A stretch of 64,000 bases of DNA from Maribacter aquimaris (GTDB taxonomy: Bacteria > Bacteroidota > Bacteroidia > Flavobacteriales > Flavobacteriaceae), in assembly GCF_014596745.1 (NCBI RefSeq), contig NZ_JABTCF010000004.1, positions 248,001 through 312,000 of the forward strand, written 5' to 3'. A program made the translations under genes and the position numbers. Positions 9,919 to 18,424 of this stretch are shown one piece after another (the stretch's first letter is position 1; every line of letters begins with the position of its first letter). The notes under the pieces were generated by a model. It had not been told where the DNA came from and searched no databases. It was given only the letters and a program-made list of their open reading frames with translations.

Positions 9919-10959
9919 ATGGAATTGAAACATAAAAAATACTTATTCCCTGTACTGCATGTTCTGGCATGGCTGATTTTGTTCAGTATGCCCTACTTGT
10001 TGTCCCAAGGTCAAAGCGAGGATTCCCCGGCGGTTCCCAAAGTACTCATCAATACTTGGGTTCCTCTTATTTCCTATGCTATCATTTTTTATTTCAACTA
10101 CCTCTTTTTCATCGATAGATTCTTTTTCAACAAAAAAAACCTACTGTTTTTTGTCATCAATATCGTATTGATCACCGTTTTAGTATGGGCCAATCACGAA
10201 CTGAAGGATTTTCTTATCCAATGGGTCCTTCCTGACGATAATCCTCCAAGGAGGCCACCGAGAACAATTTTCTGGTACCTCGATTTTTTCGGCTCCCTTG
10301 TACCCTTGGCATTTTCGATTGCCCTAAAGACAACGGAAAAGTGGATGAAGACGGAAGCTTTGCAAAAAGAGACAATGAACGTAAGACTGCAATCCGAAAT
10401 CCAACATTTAAAGTACCAATTACAGCCACATTTCTTTTTCAATGCGCTCAACAATATTTATTCATTGGTCGATTACCAGCCCGAAACTGCTAAAAAAACC
10501 ATTCACAGCTTGGGTAAATTAATGCGCTACCTACTCTATGATACGGAAACCGAAAAAGTACCCTTGCAAAAAGAATTGGATTTCATGACCCAATATATTG
10601 AGCTTATGAAACTACGCTTTTCGGACAAAATCAAAATTTCCTATTCCTTTCCGGAAATGGTCCCGAACATAAAAATAGTGCCCCTACTTTTTATCACCTT
10701 GGTAGAGAATGCATTTAAACATGGGGTTACAGCGAGTACATCCTCAGATTTATCCTTCAATCTGGAACTCAAGGAAACCCGTTTGACTTTTACGGCAACG
10801 AACCCCAATACCCCAAAAAACAATAGTGACAAGAGTGGGTCGGGAATTGGATTGGAAAATTTGAAAAAACGTTTACAACTATTATATCCCAATCAACATC
10901 ATTTCGATTATAAGGTTGAAGGTGGTATCTTTACGGCCATCCTAACCTTAGAAATCTGA
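9919..10959 (+). CDS. LytS-type sensor histidine kinase
   Basis: 346 residues. Four membrane helices lie in the first 140 residues with short loops, so the sensing surface is mostly within the membrane. The His_kinase domain has the phospho-acceptor His171 in LQPHFFFNALNNIYSL, and the ATP-binding domain has the N-box VENAFKHG and G-boxes GSGIGLENLKKRL. It is 13 bases after the permease gene and 5 bases before a LytTR regulator. It therefore very probably senses the transport state or an envelope signal and controls this efflux operon. Confidence 0.9.
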   Translation: MELKHKKYLFPVLHVLAWLILFSMPYLLSQGQSEDSPAVPKVLINTWVPLISYAIIFYFNYLFFIDRFFFNKKNLLFFVINIVLITVLVWANHELKDFLIQWVLPDDNPPRRPPRTIFWYLDFFGSLVPLAFSIALKTTEKWMKTEALQKETMNVRLQSEIQHLKYQLQPHFFFNALNNIYSLVDYQPETAKKTIHSLGKLMRYLLYDTETEKVPLQKELDFMTQYIELMKLRFSDKIKISYSFPEMVPNIKIVPLLFITLVENAFKHGVTASTSSDLSFNLELKETRLTFTATNPNTPKNNSDKSGSGIGLENLKKRLQLLYPNQHHFDYKVEGGIFTAILTLEI

Positions 10960-10964
10960 TGTAA

Positions 10965-11696
10965 ATGAAGTCTATCCAAATTAGCTGTATTGTTGTAGAT
11001 GACGAACCCTTGGCATTGCAACTAATTGAAGGGTATGTGCTGAAGACACCTTTTCTGGATCTTAAAAAAAAATGCGATAGTGCCATAGAGGCCTTGACCT
11101 TTATGGAAAATGAACCTGTCGATTTGATTTTCCTGGATATTCAAATGCCCGACCTCACAGGAATAGGACTTTCCAAAATGATTCCGAAAAGCACACGTGT
11201 GATCTTTACCACCGCTTTTTCAGAATACGCCCTGGAAGGTTATAAGGTTGAAGCCTTGGATTATTTATTGAAACCTTTTGATTATGCAGAGTTCTTAACA
11301 GCAGCCACCAAGGCCAAAGAGTGGTTTTCGTTGTTCAAGGCCAAAGCGCAAACATCAACCATCAGTGAAAAAAATTTTTTATTCGTTAAGTCCGATTACA
11401 AACAATTAAAGATACACTTGGATGATGTTCTTTATTTTGAAGGACTCAAAGACTACATCAAAATTTGGCTTAAGGACCGACCAAGGCCCATATTAACCCT
11501 AATGAGTCTTAAAAGTCTGCAAGATGAATTGCCCTCCGATAAATTCATGCGCATACACCGATCCTTTATCGTGGCACTCAGTGCCATTGATGTGATTGAA
11601 CGCAGTCAAATCATTATCAGGGAACAGCGAATAACCGTCTCTGAGAATTATAAACCGGATTTTCTGGCCTACATTGCCAAAAACAGTCTGGATTGA
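10965..11696 (+). CDS. LytTR-family response regulator
   Basis: 243 residues. The receiver domain has acidic residues VDDEP (11-15), phospho-acceptor Asp58 in FLDIQMPDLTG and Lys in LLKPF. A LytTR DNA-binding domain follows at about 135-240 (LFVKSDYKQLKIHLDDVLYFEGLKDYIKI, whose hallmark is VLYFEGLKDYIKI; then FMRIHRSFIV). It is partner to the upstream LytS-type kinase and the last gene of the efflux operon. Its likely target is the promoter in front of the TolC gene. Confidence 0.92.
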   Translation: MKSIQISCIVVDDEPLALQLIEGYVLKTPFLDLKKKCDSAIEALTFMENEPVDLIFLDIQMPDLTGIGLSKMIPKSTRVIFTTAFSEYALEGYKVEALDYLLKPFDYAEFLTAATKAKEWFSLFKAKAQTSTISEKNFLFVKSDYKQLKIHLDDVLYFEGLKDYIKIWLKDRPRPILTLMSLKSLQDELPSDKFMRIHRSFIVALSAIDVIERSQIIIREQRITVSENYKPDFLAYIAKNSLD

Positions 11697-11720
11697 ATTT
11701 GTTTTATGCCCTTCAGTCTT

Positions 11721-11743
11721 AAAAAAGGAATATACTATATCCC
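11721..11743 (-). terminator. Rho-independent terminator of the phosphatase gene
   Basis: Read on the minus strand: GGGATAT, loop AGT, ATATTCC, then TTTTTT. The stem has one G-T pair. It overlaps the stop codon of the phosphatase gene. Confidence 0.6.
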
Positions 11744-12277
11744 TAAATCTTTCTTGATACGACCTATATTGAGGTTTTGCAACAATGTCACCACATTGGG
11801 GTACATTTTTTCGTGATACCCAAAAAACTTATTTCTAAGTTCCGCAATGGCCTTTTCCTTTGTCCAATTTTCAAATACTATCCTATAGGCGGCAATTATG
11901 GCACCCGTTCTATCCGAACCATGCCAGCAATGAACCAGAACGGGACCTTCGGCGCCCTGAATGGCCTTTAAAGCCAAAATAATCTGATCTTCGGTAAGTT
12001 TACCTGCCTTCAAAGGTAAATTCACCAGCTGTAGTGAGGTGCCATCGGCCTTTCTACCGTTTTTATCAGACCTTCTTAGATTAAGTACGGTTTTAACATC
12101 CAAGGATTCAAGATATTTAAACCCTTTTTTACTTGGTTGTTCCGACCTGTACAAAGAATCGTTCAGGCGATATAGATTTTTAAAATTCCTGGAATCGATT
12201 TTTTGAGCATCACTTTCCTGGGCATACGACAACACACTTAACCCAATGAAAATAAAGACCACCCATTTTTTATTCAT
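11735..12277 (-). CDS. Secreted dual-specificity/tyrosine phosphatase-like protein
   Basis: 180 residues. A signal peptide (MNKKWVVFIFIGLSVLSYAQ) directs it out of the cytoplasm. The cysteine-phosphatase P-loop HCWHGSDRTG is complete: Cys117 and Arg123. An upstream Asp within the LNLRRSDKNGR region is a possible general acid. The fold resembles the DSP/PTP family found in Bacteroidota with signal peptides. The substrate may be a phosphoprotein, phosphoinositide or phospho-sugar; nothing nearby tells. It is convergent with the LytTR gene. Confidence 0.85.
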   Translation of the reverse strand: MNKKWVVFIFIGLSVLSYAQESDAQKIDSRNFKNLYRLNDSLYRSEQPSKKGFKYLESLDVKTVLNLRRSDKNGRKADGTSLQLVNLPLKAGKLTEDQIILALKAIQGAEGPVLVHCWHGSDRTGAIIAAYRIVFENWTKEKAIAELRNKFFGYHEKMYPNVVTLLQNLNIGRIKKDLGI

Positions 12278-12381
12278 ATCATTTTTAAAATTACCATACC
12301 TTTTAAGATAGGTTGCAATAAATATGCCGAAACATGTTTCCTTTAAAGTAAGGTAAAACTTCTTTAAGGCCTAAAAGCAAA

Positions 12382-12419
12382 AAGTAGGGATATGGCCGTT
12401 AATGACCGTATCCCTACTT
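12382..12419 (-). terminator. Rho-independent terminator of the DUF6515 gene
   Basis: An 11-bp perfect stem AAGTAGGGATA/TATCCCTACTT encloses a 16-base loop. On the minus strand it is followed by TTTTGC, and it lies about 40 bases past the DUF6515 stop. Confidence 0.7.
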
Positions 12420-12455
12420 AAATAGTTGTTCGTACAAAAGCCTTTTTGACTGTTT

Positions 12456-13034
12456 TTAATCCTCTACGATTCCTACAACCTCATAGGCCCTGGTACCATC
12501 CACTTGTACTCTTTCGTACAATACACCATTGGCTTCATATAGCAATTGCCCATCATACTCCACTTTTTCATAATCATCGGGCAATTGATAAATAATGGTT
12601 CCTATCTCAGGATAGACCACTTCATATTCATCACCGATTTGGTCATAATATATGCCATCATAATAAGCGTAACTTCTTCCGGCAAAAATAACGGTTCTAA
12701 AACCAGTGGGTAAAAATCCTATACGTAAACCTGCCTTAGGAGCAACAGCTATATAACGCCCATTATAGGATCTATAAAACTTATTGTTCGAATAATAATA
12801 ATTCGTACCCTTTGGGGAAACAACCACCTTTTTATTTGGAATCGTTCTCGTTGCGACCACTTTTGCCTTGGATTTTTTATAGACCACCTTGGATTTTGGC
12901 ACTCTTACGACTTTAGTCGTAGTCGTTTTTTTTGTTATGGTTTTTTTTGTTGTGGTTCTCTTCTGTGCGTTCACTTCATTGGTAAAAGCCACTGTCAGTA
13001 ATAAACCTAACATCATTATAACTACTTTTTTCAT
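12456..13034 (-). CDS. DUF6515 family exported protein
   Basis: 192 residues. A signal peptide (MKKVVIMMLGLLLTVAFTNEVNAQ) is followed by a low-complexity basic Thr/Lys tract at about 25-65 (KRTTTKKTITKKTTTTK). The rest is a tyrosine-rich beta region with repeats of the type YYYSNNKFYRSYNGRYIAV, AYYDGIYYDQIGDEYEVV and LLYEANGVLYERV. This is the pattern of DUF6515, a Bacteroidota family of unknown function. The basic linker could contact peptidoglycan or anionic polymers, which is inference only. It is monocistronic with its own terminator. Confidence 0.75.
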   Translation of the reverse strand: MKKVVIMMLGLLLTVAFTNEVNAQKRTTTKKTITKKTTTTKVVRVPKSKVVYKKSKAKVVATRTIPNKKVVVSPKGTNYYYSNNKFYRSYNGRYIAVAPKAGLRIGFLPTGFRTVIFAGRSYAYYDGIYYDQIGDEYEVVYPEIGTIIYQLPDDYEKVEYDGQLLYEANGVLYERVQVDGTRAYEVVGIVED

Positions 13035-13155
13035 AATAATGGATTTTTAATTGTTATCTATATTTATATGCTTTTGACCCTATTTTCTGTAATAGGTTTA
13101 ACTTGATTCTTGCTATTAACAAAATTTTAAAGGCAAGACTGCTTATAAAATATCA

Positions 13156-14409
13156 TTAATTGATCAATCTTTTTTGAAACCATAGATCCGCAAGGCTCAG
13201 GTTCAAGGTTAGCATATGGTAGTTTTCCTTAACGAGGATATTTTGGATCTGCCCTTTTGAACCATAGCTGTACGAAAGGTTCAGCATAGACCGAAGCCCT
13301 TGTCCAACCGGTATTCCGATACCGGCCGTAATATTGTAGCCATCGACTTTCACATTATTGATCGACAGATAACCATTGTCATAATTAAAACCTGCCCGGT
13401 AGTATATGCGCTGACCGTATTTATAACTTGTAGGGTCTTTTACATATTCCAAACCAAGGGAGTAAATATCCTGATCTTCATAGGTACCTAGATTTTCTTG
13501 TTGTCCGGTTTCACTCCAATAGTTCTTTTTGTAATCACCACTCACAGTCAATGATTCCATGAATTTTGCGCTGAAACCCATACCGACTTCCAAAGGCATG
13601 TCAAAATTATCCGTTGAACTACCTTCATTATCCTCTACGGTTATTTCGGAACCATTCAAATACTTGACTACAGAACGTTTAAGATTGCCTTCCAGGCTCG
13701 TCGGAAGTTGAATGGTACTACCCATGGTAATATTCTCCGTGATATCGAATTGCATACCAAGTCCCATTCGAATACCTGAGTAATTTGTTTTCTCCACCGT
13801 GCTGAAAGCACTTTGACTTATCGTAAAGGACTCTTCTTCTTCTATGCTACCGAATAAAAACGAGGTACTTAATCCAAAGCGTAAATTTTCGGTCACCGCG
13901 TAACCTAAGTTTACCCTAAGATCACTGAGTCCGCCAACACCCGATACATTACTTTTAAAAGTTTCGTTAGAACCATCTATGTTTGTTTCCAATCCGACTA
14001 GCGAGTATCCCACATCACTGTAAGGCACCATGGAAATACCCATTCCAAGCCCTTTGGCTATACGAAATGCAACAGCCAAATTGGAAAAATTAAAAGTTGT
14101 CTTCGATTCGTCGTTGGTTGCGTTACTATAGTTATTGTATTCCCCCTTTAAACCTATATCGTAGAAAAACGAATTTTGTGGTATTAAGGCGTAATTCGCC
14201 GCATTTAAATTGTTGATTTGGGAATCCGTCCTAATACCGATTCCCGTATATCCCAAACCATTGGTAAAGCCAATACTGGTCTGGTTTATTACGCCTAACC
14301 CATATAAGGAATAAGGGGAACTGGTCAATCCCTCGGATTGGGCCTTAACGGAATTCAATGCCAAAAAAATGACAACAATCGTAAAAAAAAGTGCTTTATT
14401 CATTTTCAT
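13156..14409 (-). CDS. Outer-membrane beta-barrel protein paired with DUF4270
   Basis: 417 residues from the ATG at 14409, which gives a normal signal peptide (MNKALFFTIVVIFLALNSVKAQ). An upstream ATG at 14421 is possible. The mature protein has alternating hydrophobic and aromatic strands, as in FadL/OmpP1-like barrels (GLGVINQTSIGFTNGLGYTG; NENLRFGLSTSFLFG-type strands) and ends LNLSLADLWFQKRLIN. Its start overlaps the stop of the DUF4270 gene (ATGAATAA), so the two are translationally coupled. Together they probably form a surface assembly, and divergent kelch, DUF4907 and regulator genes complete the cluster. The exact family is uncertain. Confidence 0.7.
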   Translation of the reverse strand: MKMNKALFFTIVVIFLALNSVKAQSEGLTSSPYSLYGLGVINQTSIGFTNGLGYTGIGIRTDSQINNLNAANYALIPQNSFFYDIGLKGEYNNYSNATNDESKTTFNFSNLAVAFRIAKGLGMGISMVPYSDVGYSLVGLETNIDGSNETFKSNVSGVGGLSDLRVNLGYAVTENLRFGLSTSFLFGSIEEEESFTISQSAFSTVEKTNYSGIRMGLGMQFDITENITMGSTIQLPTSLEGNLKRSVVKYLNGSEITVEDNEGSSTDNFDMPLEVGMGFSAKFMESLTVSGDYKKNYWSETGQQENLGTYEDQDIYSLGLEYVKDPTSYKYGQRIYYRAGFNYDNGYLSINNVKVDGYNITAGIGIPVGQGLRSMLNLSYSYGSKGQIQNILVKENYHMLTLNLSLADLWFQKRLIN

Positions 14410-15691
14410 CATAAATGGCATATATTAGTTCTAATTGGGTGCCTTCGTTGTCAGGATCCACATCCAGAACAAAGCGGTCAACCGTTGCGTTGTAGTCATA
14501 GGGTAAAAGAATCAAGGCATTGGTATTATCCATATCCGTTTCCAATAGCCCTTCCAAATAACTACTTATGGGTATCTCGTAATAAATATCATTGAATTCC
14601 TGATTCTCCCTATTTAAGATGGCCTGCATGGATGTCTGTACCGATAGATCATTATTTTGGTCCACCAAATAGACCGCAAGGGTATCCTTAAGGATTAAAT
14701 TATCGTTATATGAAGCTTCTTTGGGCTTTATTCGCAGGGTCGCATCGAGCAACGTACCCACACCTTGTATATCCTTCACCGACTTTAAATAAGGAAAATC
14801 AATCCTAGTCGTAATACCTATTCCTGATTGTATAAAACTTTGGTTATCGGCATCCCCACTGTCAAGGATTACCTCATTATCCGTGAACCCCTGCAGGTAT
14901 GCACTCCCTCCATCAACAGCTATTTGATTGAAAAAAGGTATGGGGGAAGTACTGGTGTTAATCGTGAAATCTGTAAAATATTGCACTGATTCGGTTTCCC
15001 CTTCAATACTGTAATAAAGCCGCATGTCCGACGCCAACGAAAATCCGAGTACCGTACCGTTATCATGCTCATCGGGCCTTATGGTAAATCCTTTAAAGCG
15101 ATTAACAAATTCATCATAATTGGTTAGTTTCTTTTCCTGAAGGTTCTCGAACAGATCCAAACCGAAAGCATCACTTAACCTTACTTGGAGAGAATCGGTT
15201 CCCAAGGGTCTTGGTGTATAGGTTAAGGTTCCTAGATCCTCTTCATCGAAACCTATACTACTCGAATTATAAAAATCGGAGTCATCCGCTGGACTTAATT
15301 TTTCATTCAATTCCTTTATATGGATGGTGTTCTGCGTTAGGGTATCGTTATAATAGTAATTATCGTATCTAAGAATAAAGACAATACTATCGTATTCGGC
15401 ATCGGTGTCTATCGTATAGCTCGATGGAAGCATTTGCACAAAACTTGAACTTTTTACATTCCCAAAGACCGGATCACTGTATTCCCCGATCAACATACGT
15501 GATCCTTGGGAGGTAACAATACTGTCGAACCTCATGGTCGACAACTTAGTGGTCAGGGTGTCTAATTGTAGCACACGGATATTACTATCGGTAAAGGTCA
15601 CACCTGCCTCAAAATCGGAATCGTTCAAATTATCGGTACTGCAGGATACACACAACACGAGACAACATAATAAACCTAGGACGCTCTTCAT
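14396..15691 (-). CDS. DUF4270 family lipoprotein
   Basis: 431 residues. The lipobox LCVSC puts the lipidated Cys at residue 17, followed by an acidic tract (STDNLNDSDFEAG). That tract resembles the lipoprotein export signal that sends Bacteroidota lipoproteins to the cell surface. The body is beta-rich, with a typical DUF4270 opening (ADNIR-like DSNIRVLQLDTLTTKLSTM, VTSQGSRMLIGEYSDPVFG). The family is widespread in Bacteroidetes and its function is unknown. It is followed by an overlapping outer-membrane barrel gene and faces the kelch gene across a 245-base divergent gap. Confidence 0.85.
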   Translation of the reverse strand: MKSVLGLLCCLVLCVSCSTDNLNDSDFEAGVTFTDSNIRVLQLDTLTTKLSTMRFDSIVTSQGSRMLIGEYSDPVFGNVKSSSFVQMLPSSYTIDTDAEYDSIVFILRYDNYYYNDTLTQNTIHIKELNEKLSPADDSDFYNSSSIGFDEEDLGTLTYTPRPLGTDSLQVRLSDAFGLDLFENLQEKKLTNYDEFVNRFKGFTIRPDEHDNGTVLGFSLASDMRLYYSIEGETESVQYFTDFTINTSTSPIPFFNQIAVDGGSAYLQGFTDNEVILDSGDADNQSFIQSGIGITTRIDFPYLKSVKDIQGVGTLLDATLRIKPKEASYNDNLILKDTLAVYLVDQNNDLSVQTSMQAILNRENQEFNDIYYEIPISSYLEGLLETDMDNTNALILLPYDYNATVDRFVLDVDPDNEGTQLELIYAIYDENE

Positions 15692-15888
15692 AAAAATTTG
15701 ATTTGACCGTAAATGTAAAAGCTATGACTCTAGGCAAAAACCACAATAGACAAACCGCCATAGTTAGAAGACCAAACCCTGTATTTTGACTATTAAAAAC
15801 AAGATGAAGTTGGTAGATGAAATTGCAGGTTTCATATGTTAAATAGGCAACTTCATCTATTTCAGTTTCAAGGACAAGCATCGTGCTT

Positions 15889-15896
15889 TAGTTTTG
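15889..15896 (+). promoter_or_regulatory. Candidate -7 promoter element for the kelch operon
   Basis: TAGTTTTG matches TAnnTTTG, 40 bases before the kelch start codon. No TTG lies at the expected -33 distance, so an activator may be needed; the LytTR regulator at the end of this operon is a natural candidate. Confidence 0.4.
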
Positions 15897-15936
15897 AATA
15901 AAATTTTAACCGAAGCTAAAGTCAAAATAAAAAGAA

Positions 15937-16935
15937 ATGATGAAAGAACTACATTACGATTTTAAACAAATAGCCTTTATGGTTGTTATGATCTGTACGC
16001 TATCCAGTTGCTCCAATGACGATGATGATGATTACGAGGGCAACTGGATTGACAGATCTGTATTTGACGGTAGTGCCCGAAGTGGCATTTCCGGCTTCAC
16101 TATCGGCAATATCGGTTATATGGGTACCGGTTATGATGGCGATGATTATCTAAGCTCTTTTTGGTCCTATGATATCGACGGGGACTATTGGTCCCAAAAA
16201 GCCGATTTCCCAGGTAGTGCCAGAAATGCGGCCGTAGGGTTCCAAATCGATGGAACGGGATATATTGGCTCGGGATATGACGGACTTGACGAACTTGACG
16301 ATTTTTACGCTTACAACCCAGGTTCAAATACATGGACACAAATCGCCTCTACTCCTGCAACCCCAAGACATAGTGCCATAGCCTTTGGAATTAACGGTTA
16401 TGGATATTTCGGCACCGGTTACGATGGCGACAACGATCGTAAGGATTTTTGGAAATACGACCCTAGTGCTGATACATGGACTGAAATGGTCGGTTTTGGC
16501 GGGGACAAAAGAAGGTCTGCCACCACATTCACCATTGGCACTGATGTTTACCTTGGTACAGGGGTGTCTAATGGTGCCTACCCATATGATTTTTGGGTTT
16601 TTGATTCTACTACCGAAACGTGGTCTGCCAAACTGGACCTAGACGAAGAGGATGATTATAGTATTGCTAGAAGTAATGCTGTCGGATTTACAATAGACGG
16701 ATATGGTTATATCGCCTGTGGTATTGCAGGAGGTACCCTGACCTCCGTTTGGCAATACGATCCAAGTGATGACACTTGGGACGATAGGACCAGCTTTGAA
16801 GGCACGTCACGCCAAGATCCCATTGCATTCTCTAACGGCTCCAGTGCATTTGTTGGACTTGGCCGTACTAGTAGCCTGTATTTGGATGACCTCTATGAGT
16901 TTTTCCCCTTTGATGAATACGACGATGAAGATTAG
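15937..16935 (+). CDS. Kelch-repeat surface lipoprotein
   Basis: 332 residues. A signal peptide ends in a lipobox followed by SSCSNDDDDDYEG. The run of aspartates after the Cys fits the surface export signal of flavobacterial lipoproteins. Six or so kelch blades follow, each with a glycine-rich strand and a Trp/Tyr pair: GNIGYMGTGYDGDDYLSSFW, GTGYIGSGYDGLDELDDFY, GYGYFGTGYDGDNDRKDFW, GTDVYLGTGVSN. The protein forms a propeller, probably for binding a partner or glycan at the surface. A strong hairpin follows the gene, then DUF4907 and a kinase/regulator pair. Confidence 0.85.
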   Translation: MMKELHYDFKQIAFMVVMICTLSSCSNDDDDDYEGNWIDRSVFDGSARSGISGFTIGNIGYMGTGYDGDDYLSSFWSYDIDGDYWSQKADFPGSARNAAVGFQIDGTGYIGSGYDGLDELDDFYAYNPGSNTWTQIASTPATPRHSAIAFGINGYGYFGTGYDGDNDRKDFWKYDPSADTWTEMVGFGGDKRRSATTFTIGTDVYLGTGVSNGAYPYDFWVFDSTTETWSAKLDLDEEDDYSIARSNAVGFTIDGYGYIACGIAGGTLTSVWQYDPSDDTWDDRTSFEGTSRQDPIAFSNGSSAFVGLGRTSSLYLDDLYEFFPFDEYDDED

Positions 16936-16980
16936 TACAAAATATTTAGTTGATTGAGTGATTGTTTGAGTTAGTTGAGT

Positions 16981-17015
16981 AATGGGGCGGTATTTTGAGT
17001 AAGTACCGCCCCATT
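16981..17015 (+). terminator. Strong hairpin between kelch and DUF4907 genes
   Basis: A 12-bp perfect stem AATGGGGCGGTA/TACCGCCCCATT has an 11-base loop and is followed by TCATAAATATA, a weak U-tract. It may terminate part of the transcripts or protect the kelch mRNA end, giving less kinase and regulator than kelch protein. Confidence 0.5.
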
Positions 17016-17031
17016 TCATAAATATAGAAAA

Positions 17032-17376
17032 ATGAAATCCAAATTAAAAAACATATTGATTTTTGTAGGGCTAGGCGTGTTACTACTGGGTGGGGCCCTT
17101 TATCTTGGAAACCAATCAGAACGAAAATTGCCTATACATGCAGAGATTTTTGTTGTGGACAAAGGATTTGGTTATCGTATCTTACATCAAAAAAAGTTGT
17201 TGATCCAGCAGGAAAGCGTTCCGGCAATACAAGGGAGTCACCCCTTTACCTCAGCCGTGGATGCGGAAAAAACAGCGGATCTGGTCATTGATAAATTATT
17301 GAATGGTGAAGACCCCAGGTTATCTATCGAAGACCTTGAACGGTTAGAGGTTCATATTCTCAAAACAAGATATTGA
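17032..17376 (+). CDS. DUF4907 family membrane-anchored protein
   Basis: 114 residues. One N-terminal membrane segment (about 7-25, ILIFVGLGVLLLGGALYLG) is followed by a small periplasmic domain with GFGYRILHQKKLLIQQESVPA and TAVDAEK-like SAVDAEKTADLVIDKL. These features match DUF4907, a Bacteroidota family of unknown function found next to kelch proteins. The stop codon touches the kinase start (TGAATGATT region, TGA then ATG), so the kinase is translationally coupled to it. It might be an accessory to signal sensing. Confidence 0.75.
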   Translation: MKSKLKNILIFVGLGVLLLGGALYLGNQSERKLPIHAEIFVVDKGFGYRILHQKKLLIQQESVPAIQGSHPFTSAVDAEKTADLVIDKLLNGEDPRLSIEDLERLEVHILKTRY

Positions 17377-18420
17377 ATGATTCTTCAAAAGAAAAACATT
17401 CCACAAATATTAATGCATGTCTTTATATGGTGCGCCCTTTACGGTTTGGTTTTATACCCCTTTCTTGCCCTATCGCGTCCCATGCCCAATTACGTTTTAA
17501 TAAAAATTCCAACAGCAATATTGCTGTTCTATTTCAATTACTTTTTTCTGGTACCCCAACTTTTGCTCAACGGCAAAAAAAAGGTCTATATAACAGTCTC
17601 TATAGTACTTTTGGGGCTTCTTATCTATGTAATGCATAGGGTGTTCCCTCCTTTTGACCCGAAGGACCTTACGAATCCCATGCCCCCTATGAGACCTATG
17701 GCACCCCATCGGCAAGAATTTCTAGCCTTTAGGTTCCCCATGATGTCCCTGATCAGTTTTGGTGTCCCTTTTTTGTTTTCGACTATGCTTCGGGTCTATA
17801 TGGGATGGCAAAAAAATGAAAACCTTCGAAAATCCATTGAGAAGGAAAAAGTAGAATCAGAACTACAATTTTTCAAGGCACAATTGAATCCGCATTTTCT
17901 ATTCAACTCCCTCAATACGATCTATTCCTTGTCGGTAAAAAAATCCAACGACACCTCGGAAGCCATCATAAACCTATCGGAATTAATGCGTTATATGCTT
18001 TATGAGGCCGATAGGGGCAACGTTCCAATCAGTAAGGAAATTGAATATATCAGAAGCTATGTGGCCCTACAACGACTACGACTGGCGAATAGTGAAAATG
18101 TACTTCTGAAAGTTTTAGGCGACGATAGCAATAAAAAAATACCCCCTCTCCTCTTTATTTCCTTTATCGAAAACGCCTTTAAATATGGCACGGATTACCA
18201 TGGAAAAACCATGATCAAAATAAACTTTTTGATCCAAGATAAGTCTATACATTTTAATATCGTGAACAGTATAGGCAATCAAAAACCAAAAACCAAAAGC
18301 AGTGGTCTGGGTCTGGATAATGTAAAGAACAGACTTAAATACCTTTACCCGAATTCGCATGAATTACGAATAGCCGACGATGGGGAAACCTATGAAGTTG
18401 ATCTAATAATAAATCTCTGA
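17377..18420 (+). CDS. LytS-type sensor histidine kinase (second)
   Basis: 347 residues. Four predicted membrane helices lie within residues 10-140, then a short coiled linker and the His_kinase domain with His173 in LNPHFLFNSLNTIYSL. ATP-binding motifs IENAFKYG and SSGLGLDNVKNRL are present. It is paralogous to the kinase at 9919-10959, with the same architecture and clear similarity. The context suggests that it monitors the DUF4270/kelch surface system. The next gene is its LytTR partner, 4 bases on. Confidence 0.9.
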   Translation: MILQKKNIPQILMHVFIWCALYGLVLYPFLALSRPMPNYVLIKIPTAILLFYFNYFFLVPQLLLNGKKKVYITVSIVLLGLLIYVMHRVFPPFDPKDLTNPMPPMRPMAPHRQEFLAFRFPMMSLISFGVPFLFSTMLRVYMGWQKNENLRKSIEKEKVESELQFFKAQLNPHFLFNSLNTIYSLSVKKSNDTSEAIINLSELMRYMLYEADRGNVPISKEIEYIRSYVALQRLRLANSENVLLKVLGDDSNKKIPPLLFISFIENAFKYGTDYHGKTMIKINFLIQDKSIHFNIVNSIGNQKPKTKSSGLGLDNVKNRLKYLYPNSHELRIADDGETYEVDLIINL

Positions 18421-18424
18421 AACC

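Noticed and set aside
12880-12965. Low-complexity Thr/Lys tract as a tandem repeat or frameshift
   Set aside because: The frame is intact through it and basic Thr/Lys linkers are normal in this exported family.
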